64,000 nucleotides of DNA. Source: Mercurialis annua (lineage: Eukaryota; Streptophyta; Magnoliopsida; Malpighiales; Euphorbiaceae). How positions within the stretch are numbered: the stretch's first letter is position 1; each line of letters opens with the position of its first letter. The stretch spans positions 46,615,665 through 46,679,664 of the forward strand of contig NC_065570.1 in assembly GCF_937616625.2 (NCBI RefSeq). The letters run 5' to 3'. Position numbers and translations under genes: made by a program. The notes under the pieces are model-generated. The model did no database searches. It saw only the letters and a list, made by a program, of their open reading frames with translations, and had not been told where the DNA came from. Below are positions 1-14,600 of the stretch, in pieces.

Positions 1-2277
1 GTATTCATGGAAGTTAAGTTAGCTTATGGTTTACTAATTGTTAGAGTTAGGCTGGAAATGTGAAGGTGAGTGGAGTGATAAGTTTTAAAGTCAAATTAGG
101 ATAATAAGAGTGTTAAATTCATATAGATATAGGTTTGCCAATAAAAAAAATGCCTAAAAGGCTGTTTTAGCCTCTAGAAGTATCAAAAAGAGCCTTTGGG
201 GCCATAAGGGTTTCAGTATTGTCAATTTAATCCATCAAACTTGCAAATTGGCCCTTTTAAGGTATAAAAATTAGTCCGATTTCACAGACTTTTATTGTGA
301 CCCCTTCGGACTTTTATGTGCTATATATGGCTAATTGTGCTTCAATCCCTCAGGTTTGTTATTGTGAACTAATTTAGGCCGCTTGAATTCAAACAGGCGA
401 ACCACTAGCTCATCATCCAGACGAATTCTCTAGAAATCATCATTGAACGTTTCAGTTTCTTATCACGTTTTACCTATCAGAAAAAAAGATGTTTGTAGAA
501 ATTAAATGCACAATGATTCTTTTGAAAAGATATGTTCACCAATTTTAAGTTGTTTTTATAACTCTCCATATTTTATCACTACAATGCAAAATTTATTTAA
601 TGTGGATAAAAAATAATTTAACTTATGAACAAAAATTATCAACACCTATGTTTTCTATAATTCATTTTTCTTAATATATAAGACAAAACTTAGAGGCATC
701 TAAATGAGGTTTATTCTACACTAATGATTGGACGAGAGGACAAGAATTTTTCCATCCAAATGATTCAAATAAAATGCACATAAATGTGTTTGCCTAAGCT
801 TTCTGTCTTAATTAAAATATAAATATGATCTTAAATGTGTATATGGCCCATCATTTTGATTTATTATTTGTCTTATTCTTGCATCATACTATTATAGTTA
901 GTTTATATAGATTAATGGAAAAATAATTGTTTTAATTGAGCTTAAACATAGAGTGTACCATTCAACCAAAATAGTTTACAATAAAACTCAGAATTTATGT
1001 GTCTGGCCTGCACTGCTTTATTTGTTTTTAACTACATGAGTAGATGACACTATAATTGTTCGGCATTTCATCTTGACAAACTAAAAGTTCTAAAAAAATA
1101 TCACAAATTTTCCATATATTTTCACTGACCGAGTTTGAATTGTTTTCTCTCCCAGTGCGATGCCTGAACTTTAATTTGCAACTACAATATATAACTATAA
1201 TTTTATAACAATTTATTTTTCATTAATAAATTTTTTATTTTTATTAAAATGAATCTATACTACGGTGACGTGAAATTTTATTTGGTATATGAAATTACTG
1301 TCTCTAAAAGATTAAAAGAATAAAAATCTCTCTCTTTCAAGATTAAGAAAAAAAGAAAATAAAAAGAGGTTGGTAAATGAAAAGCGGGGTTTTTACCATT
1401 TTAAAGAATATAGTGATTCTACGTCCACACAGGACCTTAACCAGGACTTAAAATGAGGAGGGCGAAAAAAATTCCGAACAATATGTCGTATGCTTTTAAA
1501 TTTCTTTAGACCAAACGATAATACCGTTTTATTACCTTTGTTTTATAGTTTTTAGGCAATCAACATATTATGTAACTGAATTTTAAAAAATAAATTATAT
1601 AGCTTTTTAAAAAATTAAAATTAAACAAAACAGCAAATAAAGAACGACTGATGATCAAAAATTATGATGTAAAAATTTAAATTACAATATAATAAACTAT
1701 AGATCTATAAATACAACAAAAAATTAACTTTACAAACTGAAAAAAAAGAAAAGTTGATTATTATTTCAAAACTGATTTCAACATATTTTCATATCTAATA
1801 TCATGGTGAGAACGAGCGGCGGCAGCAGTTGGACTGATATCGGCGGCTGCAACGCAAAAAAGGGCTAATATCAGCAGGGGCGAGCTAGGGCGGATATCAT
1901 AAGTAGTGGCGAGATGTTGATAGTAATGGTGGGTAATAATTGAGAAAAAAAAAAGGATTTGATGGAATAATGAAAAAAAAAGATGAATGGAGAGAGAAAA
2001 ATTGAACTAAAATAGTATATTATTAAAATATAAAAGATATGCTAGTGTTTTGTAAATCAAAAGTTAACATAATATTTTTATAAATATTTTGTACTTTTGT
2101 AGTATATGATGTAATTTCTTCTAAATAATATCATACTATTTTATAAGCCATTTTGGCTGGAATATCATGAAATAAAATTTGAGTTTAACAATCAAAATTA
2201 AAAAAATGATAACCAAACTAAAAATAAAAAATGATAGTTGGACACTCACTGGATTAATTACCATAAATTTAGTGGAC
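1..2277. other. intergenic, no gene recognised
   Basis: AT-rich DNA with no open frame that resembles a protein and no exon chain with splice sites. Around 1805-1925 there is a short GC-richer patch built on repeated GGCGG and GATATC motifs, which resembles decayed repeat DNA rather than coding sequence. Nothing else could be supported. Confidence 0.6.
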
Positions 2278-2859
2278 TACTATTCGCCGCCCAAAATTAC
2301 TACCCACAGCCCAAACTTTTACTAAGATACCTCTAAGCTATTTTCAGTTTAAAAAAAAAAAAAAAACTCAATCCTCTCAACTCAACTAAAAATCCAATGA
2401 ATATCCGAGCGGATTTATAATAAAAATGTTAAAATCGACTAAAGATAGAGAACAAAAATTTCTAATAATAAATCAATTTTTGATTTTTTAATTTTTTTTT
2501 AATGTGCCATCGCCATCTCATGGCGATGGTCCAGGCGATGGCCTTTTGGGCTATCGCCATTTTTTGGCGATAGCCCAAAAGGCAATTGTCCCTCAGGGAC
2601 AATTGTCCTTATGGACCATCGTCCTGAGATGGCAATGGTCCATTGGGCCATCGCCACCTCAGGGCGATGGCCCATTAAAAAAATTAACATTTTAAAACGA
2701 AAAAATTAAAAATCGATTAATTATTAGAAATTTTTGTTCTCTATTTTTAGTTGATTCTAATATTTTTATTATAAATCCGCTCGGATATTCGTTGGATTTT
2801 TAGTTGAGCTGAGAGAAAAAGTTGGGGCGGTGGATAGTAATTTTGGGCGGCGAATAGTA
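2278..2859. mobile_element. fold-back MITE with very long inverted repeats
   Basis: The segment starts TACTATTCGCCGCCC and ends with its complement. The inverted arms continue inward for well over 200 bp each, through matching stretches at about 2380-2505 and 2670-2800. The centre (2505-2680) is itself built of GCGATGG/CCATCGC palindromes. Read as RNA it would fold into one long hairpin. No transposase is present, so this is a non-autonomous fold-back element. No convincing target-site duplication was found next to the ends; a shared TAAATTT lies a few bases outside each side and may be chance. The small open frames in it are by-products of the palindromes. Confidence 0.85.
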
Positions 2860-3573
2860 AAACTCTAAATTTGAGTAAAATTGCCCCTTCTATACATAGC
2901 TGCCCGGCCCCCATAAAAATATTAAATATTTCAAACCGCAGCATAGACTTCAAATTTTGTCCGGTTTTTCAATTTAATAGGATTTATACTAAAATTAAAT
3001 CAAAAAAGAAATTACTATCAAAATTAAATCAAATCAAATAAAAAAAAATCACATTCAGTTGATCAATTTCGAATCCATTTTATACATCTCATTAGTAAAT
3101 TAGGTTTGCTAAATTTAAAGAGATTAGTCCTCAATGCCATATACTAACCAAAATAAAGATATTATTAGTGCATGGCTATGATATAAATAACAAATCTCAT
3201 CATCTCAAAGTACTTATATTGCACATTTTTTGTCAACTCAGTTCTTAAATTTCGATCGAGTTATCAGGTCTTGAATCTTTCTTTTCTAAAATTACCAAAT
3301 CTTCGACCTCTACAGTCTACACCTTAATGGTAACAATAATTTACACATCACTAAAGATCAAGTCAGAGGATTGTCTCTATTGAATTATACTTTGACTTGA
3401 CCTTTTGATAATGTGTACAATTATTTTATGTTCCTCATATTCAAATTACAAACATTAGCTACCGGCATAATATTTCTATTTTGCTCAATTTTATTAAGCT
3501 AAGAACTTGGTAGTAAAAATAATAAAAGTTGGAGATCGGATGGATTCTAATTGATATTCAAGTATTAAATAAA
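2860..3573. other. intergenic, no gene recognised
   Basis: AT-rich spacer between two MITEs. No exon-like open frame, RNA gene or clear repeat was seen. Confidence 0.5.
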
Positions 3574-3808
3574 GAGAAACGTGTCATATTTCACTACACC
3601 CTCGTAATTCGAAAAGATGCAAAAAAATCACTAACGTTTTTATATGACTACTTTAGGCCACTAATGATTTTTGGAGAAAGGTCATATATCCCCTTAACAG
3701 TGTTCGGTGTGAGGGTCTAAAGAAACTTTAGTAGCCTATTTGCATCTTTGCCGAACCATAAGGGCATAGGTGAACCTTTATCCAAACATTTAGAGGCATA
3801 ATTATTCT
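3574..3808. mobile_element. Mutator-type MITE with 9-bp TSD
   Basis: A 235-bp imperfect inverted repeat is flanked on both sides by TTAAATAAA (3565-3573 and 3809-3817), a 9-bp target-site duplication as made by Mutator-like elements. The right terminus, read inward, resembles the ends of the element at 55461-55733, so the two look like the same family. A 63-codon open frame across the left arm is not protein-like. Confidence 0.75.
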
Positions 3809-5579
3809 TTAAATAAATAAAAGTACATATAGTAGAAAGGCTTTAATATGGATATTGCCATATAAATATGAAAAGCCACATGACATGTCGTAGATGAAAA
3901 GCAGAAAATGAGTACGATTTGGGAGGCTGATGTTACATGCCTCCACCAATCTATGTTTATTTTGGATAAATTTTGAGGCTCATCCTCGACAACCAGTGTC
4001 TAACCGCCCGACAACCATCAAGACCTCATCGATTTCTCAGTCAATATGCGACTAGGGGGGCGCATTCGATTTAAACCAAACCAAACTGAAATTTAGAGGG
4101 ATGTAAAAGTTGTTTAAGAAGAAGTTGCTCGAGAATAAGCGATGTTTCAAGTCAAACTAGTCTGTTCAATTGGATTATTTTGGTTTGATTTACATTAAGA
4201 CTCTACTAACACATTATGCCCATAATCAAAACCGAACCAAAAACGAGAAAAAAATTACAGTATCAAACCAAACCGAATTTGTCAGTTCAGTTATTTGGTT
4301 TGGGTCGGGGATTGCACACTCCTAGCAGCCGGTCAAGCCAAATGAAAGCTTTTATGATGAAAATGCCAACAGAAGTATGAATTCAAACTGCCAAATGATG
4401 CAACATTAAGAATTATTTCCATGATCATCAAATATGTTTTCGTCATTAAGCTTTATTTGCATGCTGCACATACAATGAGAATATGAAACAGGAAATGTTT
4501 TAGAGTAAATGAATCTGATGTATAAACCATTATGACCACCCCAAACTTATGTTATTGAGTTTAATTTCCAGCAATAAGACCCTCACTTTGAGAAAACTAT
4601 GACATTTAATTCCCAAACATAACTTGGCCTTGCTGCTAAATCAACTGTAATCATCTAACAACAATTTCAGTATCATTATACACCATGAAGCCCAACTATG
4701 TTGTATGTAAAACTTCCAGAATCCTATTCATTTCCGCTTCTCAGTTTGGTATTTCAATTTCCGCGCTACATAGAAGCGCAGTTCATACGACAAAACTTAA
4801 CATCATCCATCAGTTTTCTATGCCGACATAGTAAAGAATTGATGAGCAGGCAGTGCCAGTCACAGCAACATGGTGACTAATCTTTGTAAGTATTCCTGCT
4901 AGTGACATTTTCTCCAGTACTGTCTGGACACATCCTTGAAAGACCCAATATATGACGAACACTGATGCTGAATAATCAGCAAAATCTTGGGAATATGTCC
5001 AATCATAGGCAAATAATTAACTGCCACCCTATATTTTCACTTTATTTCAAACTAATCATTGGGGAGACCCTCTATGTATTGTGTGATTCATCTTTCCAAA
5101 ATAAAAACCTAACACAAAATTCCAACAAGACTCTACACATGCAAACATCCAAATGAAACATGTCCATACACAGCCTGGTAAACACAATTAGACAGTGAAG
5201 GGCCGCAAAAGAAAAAATCGGAACAACTTTAAAGCAGAATGTATGACAGCATTTTCTACCATTTCTCGTAGCCCCTATAAAAACTGGAAGCCCTAAACAC
5301 TGATTGATTTTTACCAGCACCAACAAATTTAACTCAAGTCTGATTGACAGTGAAATACGAACTCATTTATGGATAACCAAAGTGTATTACATATTTAGTT
5401 TTTGAACCAAAACTAAGAATTCATAGTCTTACATGGTAGTAGAAGATGATGGTTAAGCTCTGCGAAAGACCCCCGTATTTAACTAAGGGTTGACAAAGGA
5501 GTAGAAGAGAAGCAGAAAGGTTTAATTCTTGAGAAACATACACCGTTTAGAAAGCCAAAGAGAATGCCACCCCAATCAA
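3809..5579. other. intergenic, 3' side of the ASCH gene
   Basis: No further gene was recognised. It contains the hAT-like repeat at 4053-4324. The part nearest 5580 should include the 3' UTR of the minus-strand ASCH gene, but its poly(A) site could not be fixed. Confidence 0.5.
4053..4324. mobile_element. possible hAT-like MITE
   Basis: The segment begins TAGGGGGGCGCATTCG and ends with an approximate complement, TGCACACTCCTA. Inside are AACCAAACC / GGTTTGG motifs facing each other, a layout common to plant TAGGGGTG-ended hAT MITEs. No 8-bp target duplication is visible, so the limits rest only on the terminal similarity. Confidence 0.5.
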
Positions 5580-8500
5580 TTAATGCTTATACCCCTTTGC
5601 AAAGCCATCTTCCATGTACGGCTCAAGAAATCCAATGAACTGAAATAACACCATCAAGATCCAGGTTATATGTTTGGAAGAGATTACATTTCTTTGTTTA
5701 TTGTCTCAAATTTCTATTTGATTCTGGACAAGAATTACTATTTTATAGAAATTCCTATTTAATACTAGAATTTGAAAAAAATGGAAAAGCTTTTCTTTAA
5801 GGGTTTTATGCCTCTCAATTTGAACAATAGTTGCACAAAAGGTCACTATCTGAAAGAAGAAGATGGTTTGAACTTGACTTAAGATGATATTCATGGAACT
5901 AAGGGAAACCTGCAAATGACACTTTATAAGAAGCTAATTTTACAGAAAGAAGACAGGATAAATCCTTTTGACCTGAAGGGTCCACTGTTCTAAATGATTT
6001 TTGTTTGATTTTCTAAAAAAGATATAAATTTGTAGTTTGACATTAACGTTAGTATCTAACTTGTTCACATGTAACCTACACATCAGCTCTAATTGTGTTT
6101 TCTACAGCATAAGCATGTCAAAGCAATAAATATACCTTACTTCCATCTTGAGACCACCGAGCCCCATAACCATCAGCCACCCTTATCTCAAAGACAGTCC
6201 CATGTTGTGGAGCAATATGCACATTTGACCAGCAACACGAAGCTATTAAGCCATTGATGACATTCAGTGCAAGCATATTTTTTGTAGAATCTGGAAATGT
6301 AAAAAATGACAATATTATCCAAAGGTTAGTCATTTACAGTAGCTGAAAGCAATTAGGAAAAATGAGTGGGCTTCCTTTTTGCAGTATGAAAAACTTGGTT
6401 TCAAGCAACCAGAGGCTATATTCGAAATTCTCCTGTGTAATTGGGACAATTCAATGGCCATTTCCATCCATAGGGTTCTAGTAGAGCATGGTTTGAAAGC
6501 CAAACTCCCAAAAGAAATTGAAGTAGGTATTATAACGTGCAGTACTGCAGTTGCATACTTAAACCGGTACTTGGTGTTCCTTTTATTCATATATTGTGCA
6601 TAGCTGGTCCAAGTAGTTGCTTTGAGAGTGTTTCTTTTTTTGAATACATATCCCATTTCAGAGTTTTGCTTAAAAGCAAAGAACGCTTTTTGTTTATTGT
6701 CTTAAGAGTTTGCCTTAGAAACTCTTAAATACAAGGATTTAAATAAGTTTTAGACTTTGAAAGATATTCAATTTAAAATGTTAGTACTGCATATATACCA
6801 AAATTATGGTATTGATGATGCTAGATTAGATGACATATTTGTGGAGAGAAGATGGCATTGTGGCAATCAGGTTATGCTAGCATGCCCTTTTCTTAGGTGC
6901 TAGCACAGAGGCTATGGCCAACCATCTGATGATTATTGGTATCCTACTGGAAGCTGCAGTCTGATTACTGTGATTAAAAAGTATCACAATGCTATCAAGT
7001 CTGAGATGCTAACTTGATGGCGATAATCATTAACATGACTTTTGAAACAAGGGATGGGTGTACTTTATGCAGATGAACCCAGAAAAAGAAAGGCAGGACA
7101 CGAGAACCTGATTTTTTTAACTTTGTTCTTCTAGTTCTGCTTCTTCTAATTCTTCTTTTACTTGTTCTTATCAGCTGATATATAAGAAGTAACCTTAACA
7201 TAGTATTTAGTCCAACTCTAAATTACAATTCATCTCATTTTAAAATGAATACTACAATGAAATTCATTCGCAGATGAAAATTTGTGTTTAGTATTTTAAG
7301 AAAAAAATTATTTTGAATGAATTGAATATTGTGTTTGGTGTAATTTTAACTTAACTAAATATTTTATTTTGTTAAAAATGTTCTTTTATGTTTACTACAC
7401 TTATTACTTTTCTTTTTCGAATATCAAGGATATCTTTTTGTCATTATTAAAAAACCTCATCACATCATAGAAATATAGAATTCATTTGGAAACTCCATCA
7501 ATTTTGCAAGGATTGACTAAGAATATCCAAATTCCATAAAATAGAAAAAATAGACTTCCAAATGAATTCTAAAGTAAACCAAACACATATTGTGCATTTA
7601 CATATGAAATCCTTTTTATTTATGTAAACCATTTATAACAAATACTCTCTAATAGGCAAACACTAGAGTGATTTATATATGTTGTTATATAAGGACAGCA
7701 TTAAAAGTTTGCAGTAGGCACTCACCATTTCCATCTACAACGCCCCAATATTTGCTGCTGCTCCTTTCAGAATGCTTAGCCAAGGCTCGGGCTCCCTGCG
7801 TCAAGGTACTACCGTTGACCTAAAGCCAAGAAAGAAAATCATTCATATTTTATACCAGCATTTTTACTACATCGAACTTGAAAAAGAGTTTCGTGAAAAC
7901 ATATATGAACTTGCTCAAACATGTCTTTGAACCATAAGGAAATGTGATTTTCTAGAAACTTCGACAGAAAGTACAAAAGACGTATACGTTCACAATAAAA
8001 ATACTCAATTCTTGGATGCTGCTGTTTGGCATGTTCTTGTGTGAAAATGTCCAGTTACTACCATAGTAGTTAATGTTGGGTTTTATGGGTTCATAACGCA
8101 GCGGAATTTCAAAAATTTATCTAAAAACCCAAACCAAGATCCATGTAATTCGAATTAACAGAATAATTACTTACTTGTATGTCGAATTCAACAGCAATGT
8201 AGGAAGGAAGGAGGTGGTTCACTTTGGTGATACCTGGCCTCGGATCAGAAACGCCTCCAAAAGAATGCGTCCTCTACGAGTATCCACACGAACAGACCTT
8301 AGCCAAAACTAGTGCTTGTGTGCTAGCACTATTGCTTCACAAGCAATTTCGAATTTTAGTGATTTAGTGAATAATGAATTTTGTGATTCTCAAACCAACT
8401 GCTTAATGAGTATTTATAGTGATAAATAACACTAGGGTTTGAGACAAATTCGAATTTCAATCTCATTGCAATTCTACAAGTTTATGTTTATCAAAAACTC

Positions 8501-8604
8501 TTTTTTGATAATTATCCATATATATTAATTACTATATTTATTATTTTCCAAAAATAATAAATTAAGGAAAACACTTATCCTTAAATTTCGAATTAATATA
8601 TATA

Positions 8605-8645
<41 letters not shown>

Positions 8646-11600
8646 TCACTTAATCACATTGGGCTTGTACAACCCATAACTGTTTTGGGCCTGTTCTTAG
8701 TGTGCGACCCTGTAGGTTCATATAACGTTGGCAGTAGGCTCGAAATCCCTATTTCAGCCCACAAGTCATAAGTGGCCTCTAGCAAGACATTATGACTACC
8801 CAAGTTATATGAATATCGATAATCCGATTTAACCATTTATAATAATATTTTAATCCCTTTGTCTCTCGATATCCAGATTGAATATAAGGCATAGTTATGT
8901 CATCCTTATAACATTCAATCATTAGTTTCTTGACTCTAAGTAGACTGAAAATGATAACTTCTTATCAATTAGCATGGCCATGCATTTTCTTCAGTCTATC
9001 TTCTTCAAGGGGCCCATAGATATCTTACTCAAATAAATGAGGGACAAATTCCTTCTCAGTCACTCACATTTCTCACATAGTTACTTTCATATCCAATGAC
9101 AATCTATTCCATTATCCTGTTAAAGATAATGTAAGACTGTATCAAAATATAAAATAGCTATGTAGAAATCCATGATGATTTCAAGGTCAAAGGATTATAC
9201 TAATAGAATTGTAATGAGAATTACTTATGACAGTGATCTATGTAGTATTCTCACAGTGGGTCATCCAGTGCCTTATTTCTCAAATAGCACCTATGATTTG
9301 ACTTAATATCTCATATACATGATTAGTAAAACATAATCATCAGTCAACATCATACTAGTCTCAATGTTGTATTAAGACTAGGGATAGATGGTATATAATT
9401 CTTTTATTAAACCTAAGGGTTCTACTATCAAGTCACATACTTGATGACCTTAGAAAGAATTAACCATTCAAGTATTTTAATCATTAATATAAAATGATAA
9501 AAACTGTCAATCAATAAATAATAAAATGATAAAGTCAAAACATGGTCAAACATGATTGACCTAATGCATATCACTAACAGTTAAAGGCACACCAAAAGCA
9601 CAAGAAAGACCTCATATAGCCTGAGGCGCTAAGCGCAAAAAAGAGCGCACCTGAATGAATCTAAGCGCATATAATAATTATACTCAAAAAAAGATACATG
9701 TAATAATTATATGTAAAAAAAGATTTATATACCTGTAACATATATACATACATGTAATAATTATACTCAAAATAAGGCATAAGGTACAAAAAAAAACCCT
9801 TCAAGCTATTCAAAAAGAGCAGATAAACCCTGTTAATTTTTCTTGGTCATTTAAGCCTCTAGTGTTTTTAGATGGTGCAAATAAACCCTCACTTGAAAAA
9901 AAAAACAATCGAAATGTCTAAAAACGTGAGAGATTATAGTTATACTCAGTGTTTAAAAACCGGCCACCGGTTCAACTGGTTTAATAATTTTTTTTCTAAA
10001 ATTGGTTCACCGGTTCACGGTTCAACACCCGGTTTTTTACCGATTCGATCCGGTTCAATCCGGTCCAACCAAAGATCCGGATTTTTACAGTTTTGGGCCG
10101 GACCACTGGCCGGTTCCCGGTTTAACCAGTTCGACCAGCCGGTCCGGTTTTTAAAACGCTGGTTATACTATTGTAGTTTTACTATTATAACCCTAATTAT
10201 TATTTAGTGGGACTTTAATAAAAAAAACTTGAAACATAAATGATGATTGGAAAGTATAAGAATGTAATAATAATTGTCAAAACCAATAAAAAATTTATGG
10301 TTGATAAAAATCAAAAAATGAGTTTTTCAAGTATTTCATTTAATGAATGGAGTTTTTCAAAAACTTTACTTAGCAAAATTCAAAGAAAAATCTTATCATG
10401 AATAAGGATGATGTAGAAATAAAATAAATGAAAAGGCAAATAGGCCTATTATATTGGAATAGATGAAAGTGGCAAATGAAACTATGGAGGGAGTATTTTT
10501 TATGGACAAAAACTATAGTAACGAGGTTATATGTAAATTTTGTAACAAGACAACACGATATTTATAGAGCCAAACAACACGTGATTAGGAACTCTAAACA
10601 TTGAACAAAGTGTCTTAAATATCCTCCACAAGTGAAAAGAGAGTTGCTTCATTGTAATAAAGAAAAAGATGTACTTTTAAGAAATTTGACAAACCTTGAT
10701 TATTTTGATGTGGGTGATGAAAGAGTAGGTGTTGCTAGCAATACAAAAAAATATGTCAAAGGGTCCAATGGATTTATTAACTACAAAAACAGCAACTAAA
10801 AGGAAGTCAAGGCAAGCAAGCATAAATTGTGCTTCTAATAAAGAGCTTAGAGATCGAATCGTTCAACATGTAGCTCACTTTTTCTACGAAACATGAATTG
10901 CGTTTAATGTGGCTCATCTTGACAGTTTCAAAAATATGATTGAAGCTATAGGTGCTTATGGTCCACATTTGAAAGCCCAAATTACCGTGAATTATGAGTC
11001 TTTCTTTTAAAGAAAGAGTTAGCTCACATAGAAGAGTTGATGAAGGATCATAAGGAGGAATGAGCTCAATATGGTTGTTCGATATGTATGATGGATGGAC
11101 TGCGGGAAACAACAAACTTCAATCAACTTTTGGTTAATTGTTCAAAAGCAACTATGTTTCTCAATTGGGTGGATGCATCTTCATAGATGAAAACTAGCGA
11201 GAAAACTTGAGTTACTTGACAAGTTTGTGGAACGTGTTGATGAAAAAAAGTTGTTTAAGTTTTCACCGACAACGGAAGTAATTATGTATTGGCAGGTAAG
11301 TTATGTTTCAAAGCTTCATTTGATATGACTTGTTCAATCTTTTATTTGATGGCTTATATTTTATTTTATTTTTGCTATTAGGAATAGTATTTAGTGAGCA
11401 AGAGACTCAAATCTCTTTTAGACTCCATGTGCATCCCATTGTCTAGATTTGATGTTACAAGACATGCAAGATAAATAAAACACTTGCAAGGGCTGTCTAG
11501 TTGGTTCAAATACAAGTTACAACCATGGTGGTGTTTTAGATATGATGAGGGATTGCACTAATAATAAAGAGCTAGCCAGCATGGAGTTGTTCGTTTTGCC

Positions 11601-14600
11601 ACATGTTTTCTAACATTGCAATCTGCATAATCAAAAGCAAGCTTTATTGTTAGAAAAAATGTTGCAAAACAAGCAACTGTTTTCCTAGCTAGCTCTTGCA
11701 ATCCCCCATTATATTCAAAACACCACCATAGTTTTATATGAAACCAACCAGATTGATAGCCCTTGCAAGGGTTCTCTTAATCTTGTTAATCTTGTCAATG
11801 TCATCTAACATCAAATCTAGACAAGGCCTACTCATAGAGTCCAAAAGAGATCGGGTTTCTTGATCATTAATATTTTCTTAATAGCAAATAAAAGACAATG
11901 TAAGTCATCTAATAAAATATTAAACAACAGCCATATGAAATGGAACTTTCAAACACAATTTACCAGCCAAGACATAATTACTCCTGGTGTCAGTGTACAA
12001 CTGGAACAACATTCAACACGTTCCACAAACAAACTTGTCAAGTAACTCAAATATTCTCCTCAACTTTCATATACGAAAGATGCATCCAGCGAACCCCAAA
12101 CATAGTTCCTTTCGAAAGATTAACCAAAAAGCTTATCAATGTTCGTTGTTTCCTATCAGTCCATTCATCAAATAAAATTGAACAACCATATCGAGCCCAT
12201 TAGTTCTTGTAATCCTTCATTAATTCTTATGTGTAAACTAACTCTTTCTTTAAGAAAAGAACTCGTAATTCATAGGAACTTGGTGCTTTCAAATGTGGGG
12301 GGTAGGAGTCGACCTGTTTTTAAGCAGAATTGCAGGAGTAAGTTTATAGCAATTTAATAATAGGGTTCTAATTTGTTTAGACTCCACCTTTCAGTTTTGA
12401 TTTTCAGTATTAGTGAGCATGTTTCTATTCTATATTTTTAAAAGGCGCAAAATCCAATAGTATAACAAACACAAAAAAACTAGGATTTCTAACTTTTGTT
12501 ATTGTTAAACAAAGACTATGCGCCTTTAGCCTCACTGTTGCTACACTCCTAATGCCTAAGCACGCCGAAGAAAGGTGGTCCTGACGCAGCTTCTAGGCTT
12601 GCTGGGGCATGCTTTTAACAAACCATGGTTACTGCAGTAGAAAAGACGGGGGAAATGATTGATATAGGGAAGTGTTTTTTTTTTTTGAGAGGTGATATAG
12701 GGAAGTGTTAGTAGCAAACAAATAACTATTTCACCATTCCTAAAGTAGTCCTCTCTCACATTTATGGTCTTTAGCATTTAATGCAATCTTCATTTTTCTC
12801 CCTTCAAACAATTCCATGAATAAAAAATTTGTGTTTAACTTTTTACCATTGCAAATGATGAATTTTCAAAAGAATCAATTCTGATTAGGGGTGGACATAA
12901 ACCGGTTAACCGGTTCATGAGGATAATTTGTGAATCGGTCCAAATAGTATGGTTTTTAAAATAAAAAACCTAAACCTAAAATTTCAAACGGCTAACCATT
13001 TTAAACGGTTTGTTTTTTCGGTTTTGGGATTTTTAACCATATACGCATTAAAAAAATTAGATACAAAAAATGATAAAATTTATAAATAAAATTTTAAGTA
13101 TAGTCTAATAAAAAAATATAATTTCCATTCTATTTACTTCTTTCTAACAAATAAAAGAAAAGCTATAGAAATTGCTATTTACTAATCGTTTACGAAAGGA
13201 AGAGTATTGCCGGAAATTGTAGCTAAATTACTATTTACTAATAGTTTACGAATAAAATTAAAGTTAGAGTTTGTACTTTATGAATTGTGGTGTTGTCAAT
13301 GTCCATTGTCTATAATTTATAAAATTATAAATTCTTATTTCTATTAAGTGAATATTTTATTAAGAAAAATAAAGTTCTTTTAAAATATTTTTCATATATA
13401 TATTCTCCTAAAATATATATACATTCCTAAATAAATCAATTTTTGTAAATATTTTTATGTTTAGGATTTCTACGTGTAGATTTGAAAAAAAAAATTATTT
13501 TAATCATTAAAAAATTTATAGTATATATATATTATAATTTATAAAAATACATATCATTTATGAACCGGTTAAGCACGGTTTTTAAACTCCAAATCTTAAA
13601 CCTAAACCATTATCCATAAAAATTAAAAACTAAAACCTAAACCTTAACTCTTGAACCGACTAACCACATTTTCCGGTTCAGTTTTCCGGTTTCCGTTTGG
13701 TTTTCCGGTTTTGGTTTGGTTAATCGGTTTGATCAGTTTTTCGCCCACCCCTAATTCTGATGATATGCAGCAAAGATCTCTCCTCAATGTAAGTAAATAA
13801 CAAAAATTAATTGCAAATAAAATCTTACATTTGGCCTATACGGCAAAGTGAAGGATGAAATAAGAGTTGATTTTGATGGAGGAAGGGCATTAGAAGCTGT
13901 TCCAACAGTATGTGCAATGCCTAAAAGACTTTGGATGCCAGTGTAACCCAATTCCTAGATCAAAAACATGGAAGTAGCTAGAATTGCTTAGTAACAGTAG
14001 TTGGAGGTCATGGGGAAACAACAAAACTGATAGAGATGCATGCTTCCATCAAAATAAACTATATGTTACAATTAGAAAAAATGGCAACCTAAACGATGAA
14101 GAAACTTTAAACTACAAGCATAAAGGGTAACATTTTACAGCATAAATAAGGCAAAATCTACCCATGCAATATCCCTATTTTTCCCATAATGCAAAAGTCA
14201 ATGCGTGAAATAATTCATATGATTGATTTCAGCAAATTTAATAATGGTTAATGCATAGAGAGTGATAAATTTCAGCATTATCAAGAAGTATTGCTTAAAA
14301 ACATTTTTACTGAAAGCAAGATGAATTTTCCATCATGTAGATTTGTACAAATTGCATATCTTTTTTGGTCAATCTGAAAGATGGACCAGTTCAACTTCTA
14401 CCAAAAAGAAATTGCATTCTAGAACTAAGATCACATGTTTCCTGATCCCTTGCTAATTACCATGAATATCCAGATGATTACATTAACTTTTCTAGGCTTA
14501 ACCCATCCAAAACTCAATGTACTTTTAGCTTTTATTTTACTTGTCCTTACCAAATGTTTTGGTTGTAGTCCTTTTTGCATGAAACGATGGCGTCTTCTGT

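Noticed and set aside
2499..2695. Two 63-codon frames on opposite strands
   Set aside because: They mirror each other because the core of the fold-back element is palindromic.
9872..10207. 111-codon plus-strand frame
   Set aside because: It covers the hAT MITE with its exact 8-bp duplication. The peptide comes from CCGGTT repeats.
10807..11115. 102-codon minus-strand frame
   Set aside because: It is the antisense of the broken hAT transposase, whose sense strand shows the recognisable blocks.
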